A DNA stretch of 40,614 nucleotides. It comes from Brevibacillus massiliensis (GTDB taxonomy: Bacteria > Bacillota > Bacilli > Brevibacillales > Brevibacillaceae). The notes under the pieces are model-generated. The model saw only the letters and a program-made list of their open reading frames with translations, ran no database searches and was not told the DNA's origin. A program made the translations under genes and the position numbers. The DNA lies in assembly GCF_000311785.1 (NCBI RefSeq), contig NZ_HE978535.1, forward strand, positions 128,077 through 168,690, read 5' to 3'. This document shows positions 16,174 to 23,735 of the stretch, one piece after another. How positions within the stretch are numbered: the first letter of the stretch is position 1; the number at the start of each line of letters is the position of its first letter.

Positions 16174-16204
16174 CCTGTTTGTTCGTTGAATGAACAGGTT
16201 TTTT
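16174..16204 (+). terminator. Rho-independent terminator after spoVS
   Basis: CCTGTTTGTTC pairs with GAATGAACAGG (11 bp, two G-U) around three bases, then six T. It marks the end of the rny-ymdB-spoVS block. Confidence 0.88.
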
Positions 16205-16238
16205 CATGTTTATTTTTACAATAGAGCGGGGAATGGAT

Positions 16239-17177
16239 ATGAAAGTAATCGATACACATTGTGATGCACTTTTAAAATTGTGGGAAAACCGCGACCTGAC
16301 TTTCGGGAAGGAAGACCAACGTCTGCACGTAAGCCGGCCCGAAATGGAACAAGGCGATGTCCAGCTTCAGGTGTTTGCGGTATTTGTTCCGATGAACGTT
16401 CCCCCCGGGCGCCGGTTTCACGCTGCGTTGGAAATGGCCATGCTGTTTCACGAACAGGTGGTCGGTTCCGGATTGCAGCCTGTCTACGGCAAACAGGATA
16501 TCGACGAAGTGATGAACGGCAATCGCCGCGGCGCCATGCTGTTCCTGGAAGGGGCCCATCCGTTGGAAGGGAGCCTCACGTATCTGCAAACTCTGTACCG
16601 CCTAGGCGTCAGGGGCATGGGGCTTACCTGGAATTTCCGCACAGAGGCAGCTGACGGCTGCGAGGAGCCGCGCCCAAGCGGATTGTCTCTGTTCGGCAGA
16701 CAAGTGATCAAGGAAATGAATCGATTGGGAATGATGATCGACGTATCCCATCTGGCAGAACCGGGATTTTGGGACGTCATGGAGCTTTCCGAGTCCAGCG
16801 TGATCGCCTCGCATTCCAATACGATGGAATATTGTTCTCACAAAAGGAACCTTACCGATGAGCAAATTAGGGCATTAATAAAGAAGGAGAGCGTTATCGG
16901 CTTGTCCTTTGTGCCGTTCTTTAATACAAGCGAAAAGCGAACCGTCTGGATCGACGATCTGCTGAGGCACCTCGATCACGTCTGCTCGCTCGGCGGTGCG
17001 GATCACGTCGGCTTTGGTTCAGATTTTGACGGGATCGACAAGACTTTTGGCGACCTCAGCTCTGCCGGCAAATACCAGCTTTTGGTCGAAGAATTGTTAA
17101 AGCGGTACTCAGAAGCGGAAGTAAGGAAATTCATGTACGAAAACTGGTTGCGCGTTTTTAAAAGCGTGTTACAATAG
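16239..17177 (+). CDS. Membrane-dipeptidase-type (M19) zinc dipeptidase
   Basis: A 312-residue M19 peptidase (renal dipeptidase family) that cleaves dipeptides, in some members including D-residues. Expected zinc ligands are in place: His7 and Asp9 (IDTHCD), Glu104 (FLEGAH), His171 (DVSH) and His192 (ASHSN); the 21-residue gap between the last two equals that in the mammalian enzyme. ATG 16239 is chosen because GGGGA lies 6 bases ahead; ATG 16206 would sit inside the terminator tail. No signal peptide is seen, so a cytoplasmic enzyme is likely. In B. subtilis tdh-kbl occupy this position, so this is the first gene of the non-conserved block. Confidence 0.9.
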   Translation: MKVIDTHCDALLKLWENRDLTFGKEDQRLHVSRPEMEQGDVQLQVFAVFVPMNVPPGRRFHAALEMAMLFHEQVVGSGLQPVYGKQDIDEVMNGNRRGAMLFLEGAHPLEGSLTYLQTLYRLGVRGMGLTWNFRTEAADGCEEPRPSGLSLFGRQVIKEMNRLGMMIDVSHLAEPGFWDVMELSESSVIASHSNTMEYCSHKRNLTDEQIRALIKKESVIGLSFVPFFNTSEKRTVWIDDLLRHLDHVCSLGGADHVGFGSDFDGIDKTFGDLSSAGKYQLLVEELLKRYSEAEVRKFMYENWLRVFKSVLQ

Positions 17178-17192
17178 GAGATGTAAAACATT

Positions 17193-17209
17193 AATGTACC
17201 TGGTACATT
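17193..17209 (+). repeat. 17-bp inverted repeat upstream of korAB
   Basis: AATGTAC-CTG-GTACATT is a perfect 7-bp inverted repeat with a 3-base centre. It lies about 40 bases upstream of the korA -35, has no T-run, and has the form of an operator for a dimeric repressor. Confidence 0.5.
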
Positions 17210-17237
17210 CAAAGATCAATTCCAATAGTAATTCTAG

Positions 17238-17251
17238 TGAAAGCACTTGCA
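17238..17251 (+). promoter_or_regulatory. Candidate CcpA cre site at the korA promoter
   Basis: TGAAAGCACTTGCA fits the cre consensus TGNAANCGNWNNCW at 13 of 14 positions (A instead of G in the central CG). It overlaps the -35 hexamer, a position where CcpA binding would repress. Confidence 0.45.
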
Positions 17252-17275
17252 ATTTTGAATAGCTAGGACTACAAT
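17247..17275 (+). promoter_or_regulatory. Sigma-A promoter of korAB
   Basis: TTGCAA at 17247-17252 and TACAAT at 17270-17275 with the ideal 17-base spacing. The leader to korA would be about 83 bases. Confidence 0.7.
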
Positions 17276-17364
17276 TGGTAAAGCTCATACACATTTTGTT
17301 GTTTCCCTCTGGGTGCAAGCAGCAGAATGGACGCCTTTCACAGTCGCTAAAGGAGTGGAATTAC

Positions 17365-19143
17365 ATGATTAGTCAACTTTCATGGAAAGTTGGAGGACAG
17401 CAAGGGGAAGGTATCGAAAGTACTGGTGAAATCTTCTCCACAGCAATGAACCGTATGGGTTATTACCTGTATGGCTATCGTCACTTCTCTTCCCGGATCA
17501 AGGGGGGGCATACCAACAACAAAATCCGCGTCAGTACCAAGCCGATGCGGGCTGTATCCGATGTTCTCGACATTCTGGTGGCGTTCGACCAAGAGACGAT
17601 CGACTTGAATGCTCACGAACTTCGCGAAGGCGGCATCATCATCGCAGACGCCAAGTTTAATCCGACTCTTCCGGAGGGGCTTAAACCTGTACGTCTGTTT
17701 GTAGTGCCGTTGACACAAATTGCTGATGAACTTGGTACGTCTCTGATGAAAAACATGGTATCAATCGGGGCGACTAGTGCGATATTGGGAATACCGGTAG
17801 AAAACTTCCGTAATATTGTGGAGGATATGTTCCTGCGCAAAGGGGAAAAAGTGGTTGAAAAGAATATGGAAGCCATTTCCCGCGGTGCGGAATTCGTCGC
17901 TGGCTTGACCGGCGGGCAATTGCCGGAATTCCAATTGGAAAAAGCCGACGGCAAAAAACGTCTGTTCATGATCGGCAACGACGCCATTGGCTTGGGCTGT
18001 CTCGCCGCTGGTGTCCGTTTCATGCCGGCCTATCCGATCACCCCTGCTTCCGAGATTATGGAATACTTGATTAAAAAATTGCCGAAATTTGGCGGTACCG
18101 TCATTCAGACCGAAGATGAGCTTGCCGCTATCACGATGGCAATCGGCGCAAGCTACGGCGGCATTCGTACGCTGACAGCCTCTGCAGGTCCCGGTCTGTC
18201 CCTGATGATGGAAGCGATCGGCCTTGCCGGTATGACGGAGACGCCAGTAGTCATCGTCGATACGCAGCGGGGCGGTCCGTCCACCGGATTGCCGACCAAG
18301 ATTGAGCAGTCCGACATCAATGCGATGATCCACGGAACCCACGGGGAAATTCCGAAAGTCGTCATGGCTCCTTCTACTGTCGAAGAATGCTTCTACGATA
18401 CGGTTGAGGCCTTTAACATCGCGGAAGAGTACCAGGTACCTGTCATTATGCTGACGGACATTGCGCTGTCGCTTGGCAAGCAAACTGTAGAGCCGCTTGA
18501 TTTCAGCCGGGTTGAGATCCGCCGCGGCAAGCTTTTGGCTGGCCAGGAGCTTCCGGAAATCGGTCCGGACGAACAGTTCAAACGCTATGAGCTGACGGAA
18601 GACGGAATCTCTCCGCGGCCGATCCCTGGTCAAAAGTACGGCTTGCACCACGTAACTGGCGTTGAGCACAGCGAGATCGGACGACCAAACGAAGGTCCGA
18701 AAAACCACGTTGACCAGATGAACAAGCGTTTGCGCAAACTTGACAACCTGGTGAAGAAATTCCCGAACCCTGTCGTGATGAACGCTCCGCACCAAAATCC
18801 TGACGTGCTTGTACTGGGCATCAACTCTACAGGCGGCACGATCGAGGAAGCGAGAGAGCGGCTTGAGGCGGAAGGCATCTCGGTCAACCACGGCCAAATC
18901 CGCCTGCTGCATCCGTTCCCGACAGAGGTCATCAAACCTTTGGTGGAAAGCGCAAAACAGGTAATCGTCGTGGAACACAACGCAACTGCGCAGATCGCAA
19001 ATCTGCTGAAGCTGCATGTGGGCAACGCCGACAAGATTGAATCTGTATTGAAATACGACGGAAATCCGTTCTTGCCGTCTGATGTTTATAATGGAATTAA
19101 GGGGCTGATCAAACATGGCGACGTTCAAAGAGTTTCGCAATAA
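17365..19143 (+). CDS. korA: 2-oxoacid:ferredoxin oxidoreductase, alpha subunit (gamma fused)
   Basis: A 592-residue subunit of a 2-oxoacid:acceptor oxidoreductase, which oxidatively decarboxylates 2-oxoglutarate or a related 2-oxoacid to the acyl-CoA and reduces ferredoxin. Residues 1 to about 185 form the gamma domain (GGQQGEGIESTGEIF at the start); residues about 200-592 are the alpha (pyrimidine-binding) part, with GCLAAGVRFMPAYPITPASE and a C-terminal transketolase-like end (LLHPFPTEVIKPL). ATG 17365 follows AAAGGAGTGG; the open frame upstream to 17275 lacks such a site and lies over the promoter leader. korB starts 29 bases before its stop. Substrate choice (2-oxoglutarate versus pyruvate) cannot be read with certainty. 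Confidence 0.93.
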   Translation: MISQLSWKVGGQQGEGIESTGEIFSTAMNRMGYYLYGYRHFSSRIKGGHTNNKIRVSTKPMRAVSDVLDILVAFDQETIDLNAHELREGGIIIADAKFNPTLPEGLKPVRLFVVPLTQIADELGTSLMKNMVSIGATSAILGIPVENFRNIVEDMFLRKGEKVVEKNMEAISRGAEFVAGLTGGQLPEFQLEKADGKKRLFMIGNDAIGLGCLAAGVRFMPAYPITPASEIMEYLIKKLPKFGGTVIQTEDELAAITMAIGASYGGIRTLTASAGPGLSLMMEAIGLAGMTETPVVIVDTQRGGPSTGLPTKIEQSDINAMIHGTHGEIPKVVMAPSTVEECFYDTVEAFNIAEEYQVPVIMLTDIALSLGKQTVEPLDFSRVEIRRGKLLAGQELPEIGPDEQFKRYELTEDGISPRPIPGQKYGLHHVTGVEHSEIGRPNEGPKNHVDQMNKRLRKLDNLVKKFPNPVVMNAPHQNPDVLVLGINSTGGTIEEARERLEAEGISVNHGQIRLLHPFPTEVIKPLVESAKQVIVVEHNATAQIANLLKLHVGNADKIESVLKYDGNPFLPSDVYNGIKGLIKHGDVQRVSQ

Positions 19144-19981
19144 TGTTAAGCCAAACTGGTGCCCAGGCTGTGGCGACTTTACCGTACAAGCTTCGATTCA
19201 GCGTGCAGCTGCAAACGTAGGTCTTGAACCGGAACAGTTGGCGGTTGTATCGGGAATCGGTTGTTCTGGACGTATCTCTGGATACGTGAACTGCTACGGG
19301 TTCCACGGCGTTCACGGACGCGCACTGCCGATTGCGCAAGGCCTGAAAATGGCCAACCGGGAACTGACGGTTATCGCTGCCGGCGGTGACGGCGACGGTT
19401 TTGCCATCGGGATGGGACATACGATCCACGCGATTCGCCGCAACATGGATATTACCTATATCGTAATGGACAACCAAATCTACGGCTTGACCAAAGGACA
19501 AACCTCTCCGCGTTCGGCGGCCGGGTTTGTCACCAAATCGACGCCGGCGGGATCGATCGAATCGGCTGTTACACCGGTTGAACTGGCGCTGTCGGCCGGA
19601 GCAACCTTCGTTGCCCAATCTTTCTCCAGCGACTTGAAAGGTTTGACTGACTTGATCGAAAGAGGGATCAAACACAAAGGCTTCTCCCTGATCAACGTCT
19701 TCAGCCCGTGTGTCACCTATAACAAGATCAACACGTACGACTGGTTCAAGGAAAACATCGTACCGGTTGAGAGCATCGAAGGGTATGATCCGCATGACCG
19801 GATCAAGGCGATGTCTTATTCGATGGCGAATAAAGGCATGCTCACTGGATTGATTTACCAAGACACAGAGCAGCCGTCGTATGAGGCGCTTGTTCCCGGT
19901 TTTAAGGAACAAGGGTTGGCAAACCAAGATATTCGCTTGTCTGCTGAAGAGTTCGATAAATTGATGGCTGAGTTCGCGTAA
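19115..19981 (+). CDS. korB: 2-oxoacid:ferredoxin oxidoreductase, beta subunit
   Basis: A 288-residue thiamine-diphosphate-binding beta subunit, the partner of korA. WCPGCG near the N-terminus and later cysteines (GIGCSGR, SPCVTYN) bind one 4Fe-4S cluster. The ThDP/Mg motif is GGDGDGFAIGMGHTIHAIRR followed by MDNQIYGLTKGQ. The short length and the lack of a separate ferredoxin domain fit the two-subunit type found in aerobic Bacillales and archaea. Translation starts at ATG 19115, inside the 3' end of korA, so the two are translationally coupled and made in equal amounts. A terminator follows at once. Confidence 0.95.
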   Translation: MATFKEFRNNVKPNWCPGCGDFTVQASIQRAAANVGLEPEQLAVVSGIGCSGRISGYVNCYGFHGVHGRALPIAQGLKMANRELTVIAAGGDGDGFAIGMGHTIHAIRRNMDITYIVMDNQIYGLTKGQTSPRSAAGFVTKSTPAGSIESAVTPVELALSAGATFVAQSFSSDLKGLTDLIERGIKHKGFSLINVFSPCVTYNKINTYDWFKENIVPVESIEGYDPHDRIKAMSYSMANKGMLTGLIYQDTEQPSYEALVPGFKEQGLANQDIRLSAEEFDKLMAEFA

Positions 19982-19994
19982 CCTCAGCTTCCGG

Positions 19995-20023
19995 ACGCCT
20001 CCGTATTGCGGGGGCGTTTTTTT
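19995..20023 (+). terminator. Rho-independent terminator after korB
   Basis: ACGCCTCCG and CGGGGGCGT form a 9-bp stem (one G-U) around TATTG, followed by seven T. It separates korB from the convergent YkvI-type gene. Confidence 0.88.
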
Positions 20024-20037
20024 CTTACAGGATAATC

Positions 20038-21081
20038 TTAATACTTGTACCTCCACTGGCGAACGGCCAGCATCAGCAAAAAGAAGACGACAATCTGCCC
20101 GAAAAGCGGGTACAATAAAGTGAGCAGACTGGAAAATCCAACAAAGCTGATCAGGTAACTGATCCCCAATATGCCGAGCAGCACAAGAGAAGGGGAGACG
20201 GGGACCCATCGATTCATTTGCTGGGCAAGACCGAATACGTTGGCAACCAATGAAGAGAATACCTCAGCGTATACGAGCAGGGCGAAGGCAATGGAGATGC
20301 CTTTTCCCACACCGGATAACATGTAGATATTGGGCATTTCCGCCAGCAGGACGTTGGGCAAGTGCACTTGCATGGAACAGTACGAGAGAAAAAGCAAAAG
20401 TCCAATCCCCAATCCGCCGAGCAGCCCACCGATAATCAAGGGTCGCTCGCTTTTGCTTTCCTTGCCGATCGGGACGAGCACGGCTTGGGTGAGGCAGACA
20501 TTGAGCGCTACATAGTACAAGGGGGATTTTAACCAGATCCACGGTTTGATCACCTCGAGGATGAAGGAGTCGCCCTCGGCTATCCGCCACGGCTGGTTGT
20601 AGAGAAAGACAAACAGTGTAAACAAGATGAGGGTGGGAACGAACAGGCTGTTTACAGAGTGGATGCCTTTTAATCCGTTGGCTGCAACCAGAAAGATACA
20701 GACCATGCTAAACCAAATGCCAATCTGTGCGGAAACCTGGAAGGTTTCGACGAAGACGGCACCGCTGGCCGCCAGCAAAACGGAAGTCGTTCCCAGCATG
20801 ACGGCGATCAGGACGATGTTAAAGAGGGTACCGAGCGCCTTGCCGAACAGATACGTGCTGACCTGATGATAGGAGCTTGCCTGCAGACGGTGGGCGATCA
20901 GCATCACCTGCACGCCGCTCCAGGAAAAGAGCAAAGCTGCCAGGAAGATCCCGATCAGTCCCTGTGTGCCGTATTGCACGAAAAACTCGATAATCTCCCG
21001 TCCGGATGCAAAGCCGGCGCCGACCACTGTTCCGATATAGGTAGAAGCAATTTGCAAGCTTTGTTTCCATGTGCTTGGCAT
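20038..21081 (-). CDS. YkvI-family membrane transporter-like protein
   Basis: A 347-residue polytopic membrane protein of the YkvI family, distantly related to amino-acid/sodium symporters with the LeuT fold. About ten hydrophobic segments can be counted; the first contains the family-like IGTVVGAGFASGREI, with a broken helix typical of substrate sites. Basic residues at the C-terminus (RQWRYKY) place that end in the cytoplasm. The start ATG 21081 is preceded on its strand by GCAGGAGGCC. It is convergent with korB and divergent from mnmM. The substrate is unknown. Confidence 0.85.
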   Translation of the reverse strand: MPSTWKQSLQIASTYIGTVVGAGFASGREIIEFFVQYGTQGLIGIFLAALLFSWSGVQVMLIAHRLQASSYHQVSTYLFGKALGTLFNIVLIAVMLGTTSVLLAASGAVFVETFQVSAQIGIWFSMVCIFLVAANGLKGIHSVNSLFVPTLILFTLFVFLYNQPWRIAEGDSFILEVIKPWIWLKSPLYYVALNVCLTQAVLVPIGKESKSERPLIIGGLLGGLGIGLLLFLSYCSMQVHLPNVLLAEMPNIYMLSGVGKGISIAFALLVYAEVFSSLVANVFGLAQQMNRWVPVSPSLVLLGILGISYLISFVGFSSLLTLLYPLFGQIVVFFLLMLAVRQWRYKY

Positions 21082-21185
21082 GTTTGGCCTCCTGCCTCTT
21101 GTCCCTTATTACTCCCATCTTATGACCAGGTATTGCCATTCATGCACCTGACCCAGAATGAGTAGACAACCGATAGTGAACCAGC

Positions 21186-21209
21186 ATGTGCAGACAGCGG
21201 TCTGCACGT
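21186..21209. repeat. Palindrome between the divergent YkvI-type gene and mnmM
   Basis: GTGCAGAC-AGCG-GTCTGCAC (21188-21207) is a perfect 8-bp inverted repeat, extendable by two pairs. It stands 24 bases before the mnmM start, with no T-run. It could be a repressor operator or a leader hairpin near the ribosome binding site. Confidence 0.6.
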
Positions 21210-21230
21210 AACCGGGAAGGAGAGAAGAAG

Positions 21231-21785
21231 ATGTTTCCAAATGTACTGGAAGTGGCAAGACAATTGATCCGCGAACGGGTCAGTCCGGGCGAGACAGTCA
21301 TTGATGCGACGATGGGCAACGGCAACGATACCTTGTTTCTGGCCCAACTGGTCGGCGAAACGGGCCTTGTTATCGCATATGACATCCAGCAGGAGGCCAT
21401 CGAAAAGACAAGGCTGCGGCTGGAGCGTGAAGGCGTCCTGGCCCGCGTCCAGCTTCACATGGAAAGTCATGAAAAGATCAGCGAGGTTGAAGCGAAGGTA
21501 GGTGCCGTCATGTTTAACCTCGGCTACCTTCCAGGGGGAGACAAGCGCGTTACGACAGAGGCAGAGAGCACGATCCGGGCTATCGGGGCCGGCTTGGAGT
21601 CACTCCGGCCCGGCGGCGTCATGACAGTCGTCGTCTATTGGGGGCATTCAGCCGGAAAAGTGGAAAAAGAAGCCGTGGAAAACTACTGTCGGACGCTGGA
21701 TCAAACCAAGTACCTCGTCTTGAGATACCAATACCTGAACCAGCAAAACCAGGCCCCCTTTTTGCTGGCAATCGAATGTCGGTAG
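21231..21785 (+). CDS. mnmM: tRNA wobble-uridine methyltransferase MnmM (YtqB family)
   Basis: A 184-residue class I SAM-dependent methyltransferase of the YtqB family. B. subtilis YtqB has been shown to be MnmM, which methylates the 5-aminomethyl group of nm5s2U34 to give mnm5s2U in tRNA. Motif I is VIDATMGNGNDT (23-34) and the family signature NLGYLPGGDK is at 96-105. ATG 21231 directly follows GGAAGGAGAGAAGAAG; the frame extends upstream to 21186 but through the palindrome. It is the fourth RNA-modification gene of the window with rimO, miaB and miaA. Activity is inferred from the family. Confidence 0.88.
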   Translation: MFPNVLEVARQLIRERVSPGETVIDATMGNGNDTLFLAQLVGETGLVIAYDIQQEAIEKTRLRLEREGVLARVQLHMESHEKISEVEAKVGAVMFNLGYLPGGDKRVTTEAESTIRAIGAGLESLRPGGVMTVVVYWGHSAGKVEKEAVENYCRTLDQTKYLVLRYQYLNQQNQAPFLLAIECR

Positions 21786-21926
21786 GCGCAGCTGACGTTT
21801 CCCGGGGAAGCGCACAAAGCGACAAAAACAGAGACAAAAAATAGGCACTCTTTTGCTATGCATGCAACATACCCTGTAACAAGCAGTCAATATTCCTTCT
21901 ATCTTTGGTGCAAGAGGGGAATCAAT

Positions 21927-23045
21927 GTGAAAAACATCGGTGTTATGCTCGATTGGAAGGTGCTGCAGCTGGCTTTGGCGGGAAAGCAGACTTATGAGCG
22001 GCTCAGCTACTACAAGCTGATAGGCGAAAAATTAGGGCTTGAGCCTATTTTTTTTCATCCTTGCCAGGCCAACTTGAAAACCAGGGAAGTAAGAGGGCTT
22101 GTTCTCGTGAGAGGCCGGTTGGTCCGCAAAAAAGTAAAAATTCCAAGAGTGATCCATAACCGCGTGTTGGAAGGAAACCCGCGTACGAAGCAGATAATCC
22201 GCAAGTTAGGGACGATTGGACGGGTGTATAACGGCCTCGTTGTGCGGAACAAGTGGAAAGTCTACAGATTGTTGCACAGCAATCCCGCATTGCGCCCCCA
22301 TCTTCCAATCTCGAGAACATACACATGGAATGGACTCATGGATCTTCTCAACCACTACCAGGTTGTCTACCTGAAACCGGTCATTGGTTCGGTTGGCCAA
22401 GGAGTCGTTCGGATAGAACGCAGCGGCCCTGCATTCCTTTGGACGTCTTCGTCGATCCAGCAGAAACCGTTTCTCCGAAGCGCTTTTCGCCAACAGGTGG
22501 GAAAATGGGTGGGGAACCGCAGATTTCTCATCCAGCAGGGGATAAAACTGGCGCTGTACAAGGGAAGAACGTTTGACATTCGGGTATCGATACAGAAAAA
22601 TGGGAAGCGCTTGTGGTCGGTTTCGGGAATGGTAGCCAAGCTGGCAAACCGATATAACAAACTCAGCAACCTGGCGCAGGGAGGAAGTGCCGAAAAGCTC
22701 GACACGGTCCTGCTTTCGCTGTTTTCTGAGGCGGAAGTCAGGAAGATCAAATTGGACATCGCCAAAGTTGGCATTCTCATAGCCAAACAGCTTGAATTGA
22801 CCAGCCCTTCACTCGCCGATATCGGTATTGACATGGGCATTGACCTCGAAGGGAACCCTTACTTGATTGAGGTGAACGTACGGGATCAGCGTTATTCTTT
22901 CTTTAAAGCGGGTGAGTTGGGCATGTTCAGGAAGACCTACCAAACCCCTTTGGAGTACGGGAAAAGCTTGTTGGAGTGCAGGCCGATCTCACAGCCGCTT
23001 CTGCATGCGCATTCGCTGGATGATGACGAGAGCCCTTCACTGTAG
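21927..23045 (+). CDS. YheC/YheD-family spore-coat ATP-grasp protein
   Basis: A 372-residue protein of the YheC/YheD family, ATP-grasp fold proteins associated with the endospore coat. The ATP-grasp core is visible: VVYLKPVIGSVGQGV (nucleotide-binding lysine and glycine-rich loop), DIRVSIQKNGKRLW, and the metal-binding end DIGIDMGIDLEG...LIEVNVRDQ. The N-terminal about 120 residues form the family-specific region. GTG 21927 is chosen as it follows AGAGGGGA at 6 bases; the open frame upstream to 21858 lacks a binding site. CATACCCT at 21868 resembles a mother-cell -10, but no -35 fits at the right distance. It ends at a bidirectional terminator. Substrate unknown; peptide-bond or amide formation is inferred from the fold. 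Confidence 0.88.
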   Translation: MKNIGVMLDWKVLQLALAGKQTYERLSYYKLIGEKLGLEPIFFHPCQANLKTREVRGLVLVRGRLVRKKVKIPRVIHNRVLEGNPRTKQIIRKLGTIGRVYNGLVVRNKWKVYRLLHSNPALRPHLPISRTYTWNGLMDLLNHYQVVYLKPVIGSVGQGVVRIERSGPAFLWTSSSIQQKPFLRSAFRQQVGKWVGNRRFLIQQGIKLALYKGRTFDIRVSIQKNGKRLWSVSGMVAKLANRYNKLSNLAQGGSAEKLDTVLLSLFSEAEVRKIKLDIAKVGILIAKQLELTSPSLADIGIDMGIDLEGNPYLIEVNVRDQRYSFFKAGELGMFRKTYQTPLEYGKSLLECRPISQPLLHAHSLDDDESPSL

Positions 23046-23056
23046 CCGGATAAGTA

Positions 23057-23090
23057 AAAACGGCAGGGAGCAAATCATCCCTGCCGTTTT
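23057..23090. terminator. Bidirectional terminator between the ATP-grasp gene and darB
   Basis: AAAACGGCAGGGA and its complement TCCCTGCCGTTTT form a perfect 13-bp stem with an 8-base loop and A/T-rich ends, so it works from both strands for these convergent genes. Confidence 0.9.
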
Positions 23091-23108
23091 GAACGGTTCT
23101 TCCGATAA

Positions 23109-23546
23109 TTAACTCTCCCGGAAGTACCGATACAGGATCGCCAAAATCGCTCTCCGGGTGAGGATACCGAGGAAGACGCCTTGATCGTCTTCTATGCAAA
23201 CATACGGATGGTTAATGGAAAGCTCAAGCGCCCGCATAAAATTTTCCTGCTGTCTGATTCGAGGGATTTTCGGGTTCATTACTTCCTCAACTTTATGTTC
23301 ATGCAGCGTTTCATATTCAATTCGTTCAATGCCAAGTATGGACTCCATAATCAGGGTTGTACTAATTTGTCCGTGGATTTTGTAATCGAGATCGAGTACC
23401 GGTACAGCAGAGTAGCCGGATTTAATCAACACCAAAAGGGCATGTTCCAGAGAATTTCCAAGCTGTACATGAGCTACTTTTGATGCTGGAATCATGAGTT
23501 CGCTAATTTCATGTTCAAGCAGCCGGCTGAATTGTGGATGATTCAC
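23109..23546 (-). CDS. darB: c-di-AMP-binding CBS protein DarB (CbpB)
   Basis: A 145-residue protein made of two CBS domains, close in length and sequence to B. subtilis DarB/YkuL (shared stretches such as KVAHVQLGNSLEHALLVL and RIEYE). DarB binds c-di-AMP; without ligand it stimulates the (p)ppGpp synthetase Rel and pyruvate carboxylase, linking potassium and second-messenger state to metabolism. GTG 23546 is chosen over a start 63 codons upstream: AAAGGAAGTG lies 6 bases before it, it gives the family length, and a promoter lies between the two. It is convergent with the ATP-grasp gene and has its own promoter. Confidence 0.9.
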   Translation of the reverse strand: MNHPQFSRLLEHEISELMIPASKVAHVQLGNSLEHALLVLIKSGYSAVPVLDLDYKIHGQISTTLIMESILGIERIEYETLHEHKVEEVMNPKIPRIRQQENFMRALELSINHPYVCIEDDQGVFLGILTRRAILAILYRYFRES

Positions 23547-23585
23547 AACTTTCACTTCCTTTGCAAGCAAATTAGCTCCCGCTTC

Positions 23586-23614
23586 ATCATACGTTGTATG
23601 CGTAGGTTTGTAAA
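23586..23614 (-). promoter_or_regulatory. Sigma-A promoter of darB
   Basis: On the minus strand TTTACA (23614-23609) and TATGAT (23591-23586) are 17 bases apart; each matches 5 of 6. It starts transcription about 35 bases before GTG 23546. Confidence 0.75.
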
Positions 23615-23662
23615 GTGCAAGAGCCTCTAAAAAAAACCTAAATTGAAAGGGCTTACAAACAG

Positions 23663-23694
23663 CAAAACAAAACAATGCCCGGCGGACGCCAGGC
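23663..23694 (-). terminator. Terminator after the acyltransferase gene
   Basis: On the minus strand GCCTGGC-GTCC-GCCGGGC (one G-U) is followed by ATTGTTTTGTTTTG, 40 bases after the acyltransferase stop. Confidence 0.65.
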
Positions 23695-23735
23695 GGTGGA
23701 TCAAGGTTTGAGTTCTCGTCAGGGCAAAGAGGCAT

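Noticed and set aside
16165-16200. A second LexA box near spoVS (GAAC and GTTC pieces)
   Set aside because: The half-sites are arms of the spoVS terminator and do not have the 4-base SOS spacing.
17761-19140. A 459-codon minus-strand frame opposite korA
   Set aside because: Fully antisense to korA, rich in Arg/His/Phe as expected from a mirror frame, and without a credible ribosome binding site or domain.
21847-21875. Sigma-K promoter of the YheC/YheD-type gene (CATACCCT)
   Set aside because: The nearest AC is 19 bases upstream, outside the 16-17 range, and no sigma-E -35 fits either; only the -10 resemblance remains.
23546-23735. A 63-residue N-terminal extension of darB
   Set aside because: It lacks a ribosome binding site at its start, contains the darB promoter, and makes the protein much longer than the family.
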